Shown here piece after piece: positions 1 through 5,270 of a DNA stretch of 5,270 nucleotides. Position numbers and translations under genes: made by a program. Under the pieces are notes generated by a model. That model was not told the DNA's origin. It saw nothing but the letters and a program-made list of their open reading frames with translations, and did no database searches. Origin of the DNA: Leptolyngbya sp. SIO4C1 (GTDB taxonomy: Bacteria; Cyanobacteriota; Cyanobacteriia; Phormidesmidales; Phormidesmidaceae); assembly GCA_010671975.1 (NCBI GenBank), contig JAAHIA010000354.1, positions 1 through 5,270 on the forward strand. The letters are read 5' to 3'. Every line of letters starts with the position of its first letter. Positions within the stretch are counted from its first letter, which is position 1.

Positions 1-13
1 TAGGACGGGCAAC

Positions 14-1555
14 TTGAGTACGACCGCGACATCGATCGAAAGGCCCACCTCGCGAAAGCCGAGCGTATTAGTACAGGCTCAGTATCCGCTGATTTACCTA
101 GTCACGTTCGAAGAGGAGCGGGCTGAGCAAACGATTGCCTCCATCGCTCAGCAGAAGCCTCATCGTCGCTTCTACAGCTGGACAGTCACGCACGGCATTG
201 TCGAGTACGGGCAGCCTCGCAACACGCAGCACAACAACACAGTCTCACCAGAAGCCGCCATTGACTGGACCATTCGCCAGCGCGAGGCGGGGATCTACGT
301 CTTCAAAGATCTTCATCCGTTTTTAGAAAATCCTTCAGTGACGCGCTGTCTGCGAGACGCGATCGCCAGCTTTAAAGGCACCCACAAGACGATTGTGCTG
401 ATGTCGCCGGTGCAGAGCATTCCAGTTGAGCTGGAGAAGGAAGTGGTGGTGCTAGACTTTGCGCTGCCCAATATGAGCGAGCTCAATCAGGTGCTCTCAG
501 CTGAGCTAGAGCGCTCGCGCCACAACAGCATCACCACCGAAGTGCGCGAGAAGCTGCTCAAAGCGGCCCTGGGTCTCACGCGCGACGAGGCTGAGAAGGT
601 CTATCGCAAGGCGCGCGTTGTTTCTGGCAAGCTGACGGAGAGCGAAGTTGAAATTGTTCTCTCAGAGAAGAAGCAGCTGATTCGCCGCAACGGCATTCTT
701 GAATATATTGAAGAGGACGAGACGCTGGATTCGGTCGGTGGCTTAGAGGAGCTCAAGCACTGGCTGCGGCAGCGCTCAAACGCCTTTACCGAGCGCGCGC
801 GCGAGTATGGGCTGCCGCAGCCGAAAGGCATGATGATCTTGGGCGTACCGGGCTGCGGCAAGTCGCTGATTGCCAAGACTACCGCTCGTCTGTGGGGTCT
901 GCCGCTGCTGCGCCTTGACATTGGTCGGGTGTATGACGGCTCAATGGTAGGGCGCTCAGAGGCCAACTTGCGCAATGCGCTGCGAACGGCTGAGTCCATT
1001 TCGCCGGTGATTCTTTTCATCGATGAGATCGATAAGGCCTTTGCCGGCAGTGCCGGGTCGGCTGACTCAGATGGCGGCACCTCCAGCCGCATCTTTGGCT
1101 CGTTTCTTACCTGGATGCAGGAGAAAAATTCGCCGGTCTTTGTGATGGCTACCGCTAACCGGGTAGAGCGGCTGCCTAGCGAGTTTCTCCGCAAGGGGCG
1201 CTTTGACGAGATTTTCTTCGTCGATTTGCCCAACGAAGAGGAGCGCAAAGAGATTTTCAAAATTCACCTTGGCAAGCGTCGTCGCGATGTCTCGCGGTTT
1301 GACTTTGACCAGCTGACGAAAGTTTGCGAAGGGTTTTCTGGTGCAGAAATTGAGCAGGGTTTAATTTCTGCGATGTACGAAGCATTTGCTCAAGGGCGCG
1401 AATTCAATCAGCTCGACATTATCGCTGCTATTCGCGCCACGCTACCGCTGTCGAAGACGATGAACGAGCAGGTGACAGCGCTGCGCGACTGGGCACGTCA
1501 GCGGGCTCGACCCGCCGCTTCCTCCGTTGCTGAGTATCAGCGGATGGAGTTTTGA
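14..1555 (+). CDS. ycf46: Ycf46-type AAA+ ATPase
   Basis: This is a 513-residue AAA+ ATPase of the Ycf46 family found in cyanobacteria and red-lineage plastids. The N-terminal ~230 residues contain the family's QAQYPLIYLVT segment and carry no Walker motifs. The AAA module follows: a VGG entry motif (241-243), Walker A GVPGCGKS (277-284), Walker B ILFIDEID (333-340, E338 catalytic), sensor-1 N382, arginine-finger candidates R393 and R396 in FLRKGRFDE, and a C-terminal FSGAEIE (441-447) lid motif. All catalytic residues look intact, so it should be an active cytosolic ATPase. Its substrate is unknown. Published work on a Synechocystis homologue links the family to inorganic-carbon use and photosynthesis (from memory). 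The start is uncertain: TTG at 14 has an AGGA 8 nt upstream, but the frame stays open to the window edge, and family members usually begin just before the QAQYPLIYL segment, so about 17 residues may be extension or the gene may start outside. The family call is secure. Confidence 0.93.
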   Translation: MSTTATSIERPTSRKPSVLVQAQYPLIYLVTFEEERAEQTIASIAQQKPHRRFYSWTVTHGIVEYGQPRNTQHNNTVSPEAAIDWTIRQREAGIYVFKDLHPFLENPSVTRCLRDAIASFKGTHKTIVLMSPVQSIPVELEKEVVVLDFALPNMSELNQVLSAELERSRHNSITTEVREKLLKAALGLTRDEAEKVYRKARVVSGKLTESEVEIVLSEKKQLIRRNGILEYIEEDETLDSVGGLEELKHWLRQRSNAFTERAREYGLPQPKGMMILGVPGCGKSLIAKTTARLWGLPLLRLDIGRVYDGSMVGRSEANLRNALRTAESISPVILFIDEIDKAFAGSAGSADSDGGTSSRIFGSFLTWMQEKNSPVFVMATANRVERLPSEFLRKGRFDEIFFVDLPNEEERKEIFKIHLGKRRRDVSRFDFDQLTKVCEGFSGAEIEQGLISAMYEAFAQGREFNQLDIIAAIRATLPLSKTMNEQVTALRDWARQRARPAASSVAEYQRMEF

Positions 1556-1572
1556 CACAGGCTTTCTTCGGC

Positions 1573-1580
1573 GCGATCGC
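1573..1580. repeat. HIP1 octamer GCGATCGC (one of four)
   Basis: This is a perfect copy of the highly iterated palindrome GCGATCGC in the ycf46-ycf35 gap. Three more perfect copies lie inside genes at 359-366 (ycf46), 2662-2669 and 2744-2751 (both in the cysQ-like gene). Four copies in 5.3 kb is far above chance. HIP1 enrichment is an established signature of many cyanobacterial genomes, so this supports the taxonomic assignment rather than a local regulatory role. Confidence 0.85.
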
Positions 1581-1591
1581 GTCGGAGGGGG

Positions 1592-1608
1592 GCTAGCCGT
1601 TAGCTAGC
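1592..1608. repeat. Small hairpin GCTAGC-N5-GCTAGC
   Basis: Two copies of the self-palindromic hexamer GCTAGC (1592-1597 and 1603-1608) are separated by CGTTA, so they read as both a direct and an inverted repeat and can form a 6-bp stem with a 5-nt loop. It sits 37 nt after the ycf46 stop. No T-tract follows, so it is not a canonical intrinsic terminator. It could be a weak mRNA-end structure or an operator-like site upstream of ycf35. The repeat itself is plain in the sequence; any function is a guess. Confidence 0.4.
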
Positions 1609-1692
1609 AGCTTACTCACAGTTCAATCGCCATTCTATAGCGCTTGAATTGATCTTTCGTATCTAACCTCGTTGTCTCTCAATTTCTCTACT

Positions 1693-1697
1693 GGAGG
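1693..1697 (+). promoter_or_regulatory. Ribosome binding site of ycf35
   Basis: GGAGG lies 8 nt before the ATG at 1706. It is the best Shine-Dalgarno match in the window and fixes the ycf35 start. The other genes here have weaker sites or none. Confidence 0.8.
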
Positions 1698-1705
1698 AAA
1701 CCAAA

Positions 1706-2056
1706 ATGTCTCACTTTAGCACACTGCGCACCAAGATTACTGACTCCGAAATTCTAACCTCTTCTCTACGCGACCTGGGTATCACCGTCAAGCAAGAAGC
1801 TGACGTACGCGGCTATAACGGTCAGCGGGTTCGCGCCGACATCGTAGCTGTTCTAGAGGGCGAGTACGATCTCGGCTGGTCCCGCAATTCGGACGGATCG
1901 TTTGATCTGATTGCCGACTTGTGGGGCGTTGCTAAGAAGCACAACCAAACCGAGCTGATCAACTCCATCAACCAGAAGTATGCGGTCAACAAGACCCTAT
2001 CCGAAGTGAAGCGCCCCGGTCTACAGAACGCGAATGTGAAGCTGGTTCTTCAATAG
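1706..2056 (+). CDS. ycf35: Ycf35 family protein (DUF1257)
   Basis: This 116-residue protein belongs to DUF1257/Ycf35, a family conserved in cyanobacteria and some algal plastids and without an established biochemical function. Recognisable family features are the MSHFSTLRTKI start, the RGYNGQ segment (35-40), YDLGW (54-58), the FDLIADLWGV stretch (66-75) and the hydrophobic VKLVLQ end. There is no signal peptide and no membrane segment, so it is probably a soluble cytosolic protein. The length is close to full for the family, and the ATG is supported by GGAGG at 8 nt. It lies 150 bp after ycf46 on the same strand. A strong intrinsic terminator starts 28 nt after its stop, so its transcript ends here. 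No DUF2997 partner, which I recall often accompanying DUF1257 proteins, follows it. Family assignment is confident; function is unknown. Confidence 0.9.
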   Translation: MSHFSTLRTKITDSEILTSSLRDLGITVKQEADVRGYNGQRVRADIVAVLEGEYDLGWSRNSDGSFDLIADLWGVAKKHNQTELINSINQKYAVNKTLSEVKRPGLQNANVKLVLQ

Positions 2057-2083
2057 TTCCCAAACGCGTTCCCACACATTGTG

Positions 2084-2114
2084 AAGGCTGGTGCTGTTGC
2101 ACCAGCTTTTTTTT
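2084..2114 (+). terminator. Intrinsic (rho-independent) terminator after ycf35
   Basis: An 8-bp perfect stem, GCTGGTGC (2087-2094) with GCACCAGC (2099-2106), closes a TGTT tetraloop. It is extended by one G-T wobble and two A-T pairs and is followed by eight consecutive T residues (2107-2114). This is a textbook terminator on the plus strand that ends the ycf35 transcript and separates it from the cysQ-like gene. The A-run on the left is only two bases, so it should act mainly in one direction. Confidence 0.93.
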
Positions 2115-2212
2115 GCCCATCATTTCTAGCCGATGATTCTCATTCAGCGGGAGCGGTTTAAGTTTAATGTGACAATAGATTTGCCGCCTACGCCCCTTCT
2201 CCTATTTCTGGC

Positions 2213-3076
2213 ATGAATGTGCTCAGCGTTGATCAAAACGAGTCGATTTGTCGCCTAGTGGTTGCTGCCGGACAGCAGGCCCGTCGAGCTAATGCCGATT
2301 CCTTTCAGATTTATGAAAAAGGCTTTCACGACTACGTGACCGACGTCGATCGCAGCCTCGATCGGCAGCTGGCTGACGGCCTGAGCCAGCTGTTTCCAGA
2401 AGATGGGGTAATTACTGAAGAAAATGCCGGCACGCGCCGTCAATTTAAGCAGTCATGGCAGCGCCTGTGGCTGATTGATCCGATCGACGGTACTGAAGAA
2501 TTTATCAACGGCGGCGATGGCTATGCCGTCATGGTCGGGCTGCTCGATCGCTATCAGCCAGCCGCTGGCTGGGTCTATGCGCCCGCGCGCGAAACACTCT
2601 ACTGGGGCGGCCCCGGCTGGGGGCTGTTTTGCGCCCGCCGGCAGGAGCGACCGCAGCAGCTGCGATCGCGCTGTCCGCAGCCACCAACAGACTACGCCTG
2701 CCCAATTTTATTAGGCCATCGCGATCAGCGTCGCTTTGGCGATGCGATCGCCAGCTATCTGCCGATGATGCAGTGCTACTCTCTAGGCAGCTTTGGGCTC
2801 AAAGTGCTAGAGGTGGTCGAAGGCAAAGCCGGCGTCTATCTCTACCTCAATGGCCGCGTCAAGCTTTGGGATACGGCCGGTCCGGTTGCGTTGGCCAGAG
2901 CTGCCGGACTGATGTGCTGTGATTTAGAAGGACGACCGTTTGAATTTTCACCCGCCATGGTGGAATCAGAAACCCTAGTTCATCAGCAGGCTATTCTAGT
3001 TGGCTGGCCAAGCTACATTGAGCCGCTGCTGCCCAAGCTGAGACAGGCCGTGACGGAAGCCAGCAAGCAGGCATGA
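2213..3076 (+). CDS. cysQ: CysQ-like 3'(2'),5'-bisphosphate nucleotidase
   Basis: This 287-residue member of the inositol monophosphatase superfamily is closest in appearance to CysQ, the cytosolic Mg-dependent phosphatase that converts 3'-phosphoadenosine 5'-phosphate (and PAPS) to AMP (APS), protecting sulfate assimilation from PAP build-up. The metal-site motifs are all present: DYVTDVD (40-46), VITEEN with E69/E70, DPIDGTEEF (89-97, D89, D92, T94) and WDTAGP (219-224, D220). A glycine/arginine-rich stretch around 125-160 is more variable and makes it somewhat longer than E. coli CysQ (246 residues). The ATG at 2213 leaves the usual short N-terminus before ICRLVVAAG, but no Shine-Dalgarno sequence precedes it. 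It starts about 100 nt after the ycf35 terminator, so it should have its own promoter. Family membership is secure; the substrate (PAP versus an inositol or sugar phosphate) is inferred from resemblance. Confidence 0.85.
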   Translation: MNVLSVDQNESICRLVVAAGQQARRANADSFQIYEKGFHDYVTDVDRSLDRQLADGLSQLFPEDGVITEENAGTRRQFKQSWQRLWLIDPIDGTEEFINGGDGYAVMVGLLDRYQPAAGWVYAPARETLYWGGPGWGLFCARRQERPQQLRSRCPQPPTDYACPILLGHRDQRRFGDAIASYLPMMQCYSLGSFGLKVLEVVEGKAGVYLYLNGRVKLWDTAGPVALARAAGLMCCDLEGRPFEFSPAMVESETLVHQQAILVGWPSYIEPLLPKLRQAVTEASKQA

Positions 3077-3088
3077 GTAGCGACTATG

Positions 3089-3112
3089 CCAGTAGGCTGC
3101 CCAGTAGGCTGC
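3089..3112. repeat. Tandem 12-bp direct repeat
   Basis: Two perfect, adjacent copies of CCAGTAGGCTGC occur 12 nt after the cysQ-like stop, in the gap before the Crp/Fnr gene. A TTGACA hexamer (3113-3118) abuts the second copy, but I see no good -10 at 16-18 nt from it. The repeat may be a simple slippage duplication or a pair of protein-binding sites. The sequence shows only the duplication. Confidence 0.6.
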
Positions 3113-3160
3113 TTGACAGCGGCTCTGTTCAGCCAGCCAGACAAGCGAGCCCGCGCTCAG

Positions 3161-3189
3161 CGGACAGAGATGGGTAGACTAGTCATAAC
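3161..3189 (+). promoter_or_regulatory. Possible sigma-70-type promoter for the Crp/Fnr gene
   Basis: CGGACA (3161-3166) and CATAAC (3184-3189) are spaced by 17 nt, each matching four of six consensus bases, and end 18 nt before the ATG at 3208. This is a weak candidate chosen by spacing; it would give a very short leader if the ATG at 3208 is right and a longer one if translation starts at 3232. Confidence 0.2.
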
Positions 3190-3207
3190 TCCCCAGATAG
3201 GCGCGCC

Positions 3208-3915
3208 ATGTCCACATCCCTCTTAAACTCCATGCAGCCTAAGCTGTTTAGTGAACTGTTTCCCCTCTTTAAGGCAGCGAGTCCAAGTATTTTAGAGCAG
3301 CTGCTATCGGTTTCTACTCGTCATACCTATCCCGTGGGCCGGACCGTGCTTATGGAGGACTCGTGGGGCAATGCGGTCTATTTTATTGCAGCCGGCTGGG
3401 TCAAGGTGCGCCGTCAGGTCGGCGATAGCTACACCACTCTGGCCGTTTTAGGCAGCGGCGATTTTTTCGGCGAGATGGCTATTTTAGACGAATCGCCTCG
3501 CTCAACCGACGTGGTGGCCCTTTCCTCTGTTGAGCTGCTGAGCGTACCAGCCAACGCCTTTGTCTCAGCCCTGATCCGAGATACGCAGCTGCACCATCGC
3601 ATGCTGCAGCTAATGGTACAGCGACTCAGGCAAACCAATCTGCGCTTTCAGCTGCGGCATCAGCCGCCGGCTGTCAAGCTGGCTAACGCGCTGGTCGCTT
3701 TAGCTAATGCCTATGGCGATACCACTGTCGACAGCGTTCATATTCTGAATATTGCGCCTGAAGACCTGGCCGCAGTGGCTGATATTTCCAAAGAAGAAGT
3801 GGTGAAAATTATGGAAAAGCTCAGTGAGCGCGCCTGGATCAGGGTGGATGCCAGGACACAAACGCTAGGTTTGCCAGGCCTCAAGCAGCTTGAGCAGCTA
3901 GCGCAGCGGCTTTAG
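3208..3915 (+). CDS. Crp/Fnr-family transcriptional regulator
   Basis: This 235-residue regulator has an N-terminal cyclic-nucleotide-binding beta-barrel (about 40-125) and a C-terminal winged helix-turn-helix (about 160-230). The phosphate-binding cassette reads GEMAILDESPRST (88-100), with the conserved Gly-Glu and Arg-Ser/Thr pattern used to hold the phosphate and ribose of cAMP-type ligands, so nucleotide binding is plausible. There is no N-terminal cysteine cluster, which argues against an Fnr-type iron-sulfur sensor. The DNA-recognition helix is ISKEEVVKIMEKL (193-205), in the position of Crp's S-R-E-T-V but with Lys for Arg, so target specificity probably differs from E. coli Crp. The start is ambiguous: ATG 3208 lacks a convincing ribosome binding site, and Met9 (3232) would give the MQPKLFSELFPLF start, which fits the conserved region equally well. 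The regulon is unknown; I assign no symbol. Confidence 0.88.
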   Translation: MSTSLLNSMQPKLFSELFPLFKAASPSILEQLLSVSTRHTYPVGRTVLMEDSWGNAVYFIAAGWVKVRRQVGDSYTTLAVLGSGDFFGEMAILDESPRSTDVVALSSVELLSVPANAFVSALIRDTQLHHRMLQLMVQRLRQTNLRFQLRHQPPAVKLANALVALANAYGDTTVDSVHILNIAPEDLAAVADISKEEVVKIMEKLSERAWIRVDARTQTLGLPGLKQLEQLAQRL

Positions 3916-4007
3916 GTTACAAAGCGTTGCAAAATTCTTGAAAAATTTAGTGACCTCACGGCAAAGCCAGCAGACAGTCTGTAAGGTGGGGTTAGCTCAG
4001 TACCTAT

Positions 4008-4013
4008 AGGGAG
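4008..4013 (+). promoter_or_regulatory. Ribosome binding site of the terB-like gene
   Basis: AGGGAG lies 4 nt before the ATG at 4018. The spacing is slightly short, but it supports this start over the internal ATG at residue 16. Confidence 0.55.
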
Positions 4014-4017
4014 CAAT

Positions 4018-4506
4018 ATGGTTGTGCAGCCACCCCCCCCTCCATCTATTTCACCTCGCCAAATGAACCTGCTGCGAATTGTGCTGGCCTTAGCCTGGGC
4101 CGACGGCACGCTCGCTAAAGAAGAAGTTGATGTGATGCTATCCCGCTTTAGCCGTCTGTTTGCTGCCACCGCAGAGCGACAGCAGTATCTCGAGCAGGAG
4201 CTGCGGAGCTACCTGGTTCAAGACATTCCTCTGGGCGAACTGGTGCCCAAGCTAGAAACGGTCGCTGAAAAAGAGTTTGTCCTGCGTCTCAGCTATGAGG
4301 TGATCAGCGCTAGCGCCCGCACGCCAGACGAAGCGCCAATTAACCAAGAAGAAAGCCGCGTCTACCAGCAGCTAGTGCAGCTGCTAGACCTGCCTACGGA
4401 GACGGTGAAGCGCGTTGAGTCAGAGGCTCAGGCAGCGCTGGATGCAAAAGGGCAAAATGTAATAGACCTGCTGGTCTATCAGCTGCGCGACTATCTCGGC
4501 TCATAG
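4018..4506 (+). CDS. TerB-like (tellurite resistance TerB family) protein
   Basis: This 162-residue, mostly helical, acidic soluble protein has the TerB-type repeat layout. The first half has LALAWADGTLAKEE (23-36), the typical ADG-x-L-x-x-E acidic turn (D29, E35/E36) proposed to bind metal in TerB proteins. The second half has a diverged counterpart, DEAPINQEESRVYQQLVQLL (104-123), with the equivalent E and leucine pattern. TerB-domain proteins are widespread and often unrelated to tellurite, so no stress role should be assumed. A proline run (PPPPP, 5-9) near the N-terminus is encoded across an eight-C homopolymer (4033-4040). The gene follows the Crp/Fnr regulator by 102 nt on the same strand; a shared transcript is possible since I see no terminator between them. 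It converges on nadA with only 36 nt between stops. Family call moderately firm; function unknown. Confidence 0.75.
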   Translation: MVVQPPPPPSISPRQMNLLRIVLALAWADGTLAKEEVDVMLSRFSRLFAATAERQQYLEQELRSYLVQDIPLGELVPKLETVAEKEFVLRLSYEVISASARTPDEAPINQEESRVYQQLVQLLDLPTETVKRVESEAQAALDAKGQNVIDLLVYQLRDYLGS

Positions 4507-4542
4507 CATCGAGCTCGCCCCGCCGCACTGGCCGCGTTGCCG

Positions 4543-5172
4543 CTATTGGCTCATGGCCAGCATGCGCTCGATGGGCTGTCGGGCTGCTTGCTGAATTTCT
4601 GGCGGCAGCGTGATCTCAGGTGCTCGATTCTGCATGGCTAGGTACAGCTTCTCCAGCGTGTTTAGCCGCATGTGAGGGCATTCGTTGCAGTTGCAGCTGT
4701 TAGTGGGCGGGGCCGGAATAAACAGCTTATGCGGCACCTGCTTCTGCATTTGGTGAATGATGCCGGGCTCAGTCACCACAATAAACTGCTGCGTGCTGCG
4801 CTGCTGCACGTACTTAAGCAGCGCCGTGGTTGAGCCGATGTAGCTCGCATGCTGTAGGACAGACGCCTCACATTCTGGATGAGCAATAATCTCAGCCTCG
4901 GGATATGCCACTTTGAGCGCTAAAATCTTCTTTTCTGAGAAGGTCTCGTGAACGATGCAGCTGCCCTGCCAGAGCAATAGCTCGCGCCCGGTTTGAGCCA
5001 TCACATAGCGGCCTAGATTGCGATCTGGAGCAAAGATAATCGGCTGCTCTGCCGGAATCTGCTGAATAATTTTGACTGCATTAGAGCTGGTGCAAATAAC
5101 ATCGCTCATGGCCTTAATTTCGGCCGTGCAGTTGATGTAGGACACTACCTTGTGATCAGGATGCGCCGCTTT
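4543..5172 (-). CDS. nadA: Quinolinate synthase NadA, partial (5' end missing)
   Basis: NadA condenses iminoaspartate with dihydroxyacetone phosphate to quinolinate in de novo NAD synthesis, using a [4Fe-4S] cluster. About 209 C-terminal residues are present, covering the second and third NadA domains: the HPDHKVVSYINCTAE segment, the CTSSNAV loop, FAPDRNLGRYV, WQGSCIVHETF with the second cluster cysteine, AHPECE, GSTTALLKYV, TEPGIIHQMQ, and CNCNECPHM with the third cluster cysteine. The first domain, with the first cluster cysteine (normally in a DSCP motif), is absent; cyanobacterial NadA is roughly 320 residues. The reading frame can be extended to a TTG at 5184, giving a 213-residue ORF, but those first residues (MSHH) come from an inverted copy of the gene's own interior that begins at 5172, so this is not the real start. 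The C-terminus and stop (4543-4545) look native. Identity is certain; incompleteness is very likely a sequence-end effect. Confidence 0.93.
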   Translation of the reverse strand, partial: KAAHPDHKVVSYINCTAEIKAMSDVICTSSNAVKIIQQIPAEQPIIFAPDRNLGRYVMAQTGRELLLWQGSCIVHETFSEKKILALKVAYPEAEIIAHPECEASVLQHASYIGSTTALLKYVQQRSTQQFIVVTEPGIIHQMQKQVPHKLFIPAPPTNSCNCNECPHMRLNTLEKLYLAMQNRAPEITLPPEIQQAARQPIERMLAMSQ

Positions 5173-5270
5173 GTGATGGCTCAAACCGGGCGCGAGCTAT
5201 TGCTCTGGCAGGGCAGCTGCATCGTTCACGAGACCTTCTCAGAAAAGAAGATTTTAGCGCTCAAAGTGGC
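4907..5270. repeat. 99-bp perfect inverted repeat within nadA, fold-back at window end
   Basis: Bases 5172-5270 are the exact reverse complement of 4907-5005, with no mismatch over 99 bp and a 166-bp spacer. Just inside, 5171/5006 do not pair, then 5165-5170 (GCCGCT) pair with 5007-5012 (AGCGGC), a 6-bp microhomology at the junction; pairing then fails at 5164/5013. The right arm runs to the last base of the window, so its true length is unknown. The native gene is the left arm, because NadA reads continuously through it. The arrangement fits a template-switch fold-back chimera or an assembly-graph end. Confidence 0.95.
5172..5270 (+). other. nadA: Inverted duplicate fragment of nadA
   Basis: Read on the plus strand, this fragment encodes the NadA stretch from VMAQTGREL through the WQGSC cluster-cysteine motif to ILALKV, the same residues as the minus-strand gene at 4907-5005. 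It has no start, stop or other gene content and is cut by the window end. It should not be annotated as an independent gene; it probably does not exist next to nadA in the genome. Confidence 0.85.

Noticed and set aside
601..1260. 219-codon ORF antisense to the Ycf46 AAA domain
   Set aside because: It is Ser/Arg-rich with no recognisable domain and lies wholly within a well-supported conserved gene. This is typical of a codon-usage shadow in a GC-rich coding strand.
2132..2150. Fur-box-like stretch (GATGATTCTCATTC) upstream of the cysQ-like gene
   Set aside because: Only about 8 of 14 positions fit the 7-1-7 inverted-repeat consensus, which is too weak to call.
359..2756. Shared 13-mer GCGATCGCCAGCT at 359-371 and 2744-2756 in unrelated genes
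   Set aside because: It is explained by HIP1 in the same reading frame (encoding Ala-Ile-Ala) plus a common following codon; no sign of a larger repeat.
2475..2922. Two plus-strand ORFs (2475-2714 and 2629-2922) inside the cysQ-like gene
   Set aside because: They are out of frame with a clearly conserved phosphatase, have low-complexity Ala/Arg/Ser composition and show no domain or ribosome binding site.
3200..3207. GGCGCGCC palindrome directly before the ATG at 3208
   Set aside because: An 8-bp GC palindrome is unsurprising at this composition and has no further flanking structure.
3086..3223. Possible 45-codon small ORF in the gap before the Crp/Fnr gene, spanning the tandem repeat
   Set aside because: There is no ribosome binding site, the composition is unremarkable and it overlaps the regulator's start; nothing supports translation.
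3912..4169. 85-codon minus-strand ORF over the start of the terB-like gene
   Set aside because: It is antisense to a conserved reading frame, with a glycine run that is only the complement of the proline codons; no family resemblance.

Overview
The window looks like a cyanobacterial chromosome fragment from a free-living, moderately GC-rich species. Two plastid/cyanobacterial hallmark families (Ycf46 and Ycf35) lie side by side. The HIP1 octamer GCGATCGC, the highly iterated palindrome of many cyanobacteria, occurs four times (359-366, 1573-1580, 2662-2669, 2744-2751); chance at equal base use predicts about one per 65 kb. The sequence does not fix the genus.

Layout, left to right: (1) 14-1555 (+), a Ycf46-type AAA+ ATPase whose frame is open to the left edge. 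(2) 1706-2056 (+), Ycf35 (DUF1257), with a clear ribosome binding site and a strong intrinsic terminator at 2084-2114. (3) 2213-3076 (+), a CysQ-like 3'(2'),5'-bisphosphate nucleotidase of the inositol monophosphatase superfamily. (4) 3208-3915 (+), a Crp/Fnr-family regulator with an apparently intact cyclic-nucleotide pocket. (5) 4018-4506 (+), a TerB-like protein. (6) 4543 to about 5172 (-), the C-terminal two thirds of quinolinate synthase NadA, convergent with the terB-like gene.

The most unusual structure is at the right edge. The last 99 bases (5172-5270) are a perfect reverse complement of an internal part of nadA (4907-5005), joined to the native gene through a 6-bp microhomology. The true 5' end of nadA is therefore missing, and the apparent 213-residue ORF begins at a TTG supplied by the inverted copy. 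An inverted repeat of exactly 99 bp that reaches the sequence end looks like a fold-back chimera or an assembly-graph end rather than biology, although a real inverted duplication cannot be excluded.

The genes do not form one obvious pathway. They are housekeeping and regulatory functions: photosynthesis-associated ycf genes, PAP/PAPS turnover in sulfur metabolism, a cNMP-type regulator, a TerB protein and NAD biosynthesis. I found no transposase, tRNA, rRNA, CRISPR array or defence system. No gap between genes exceeds about 155 bases.
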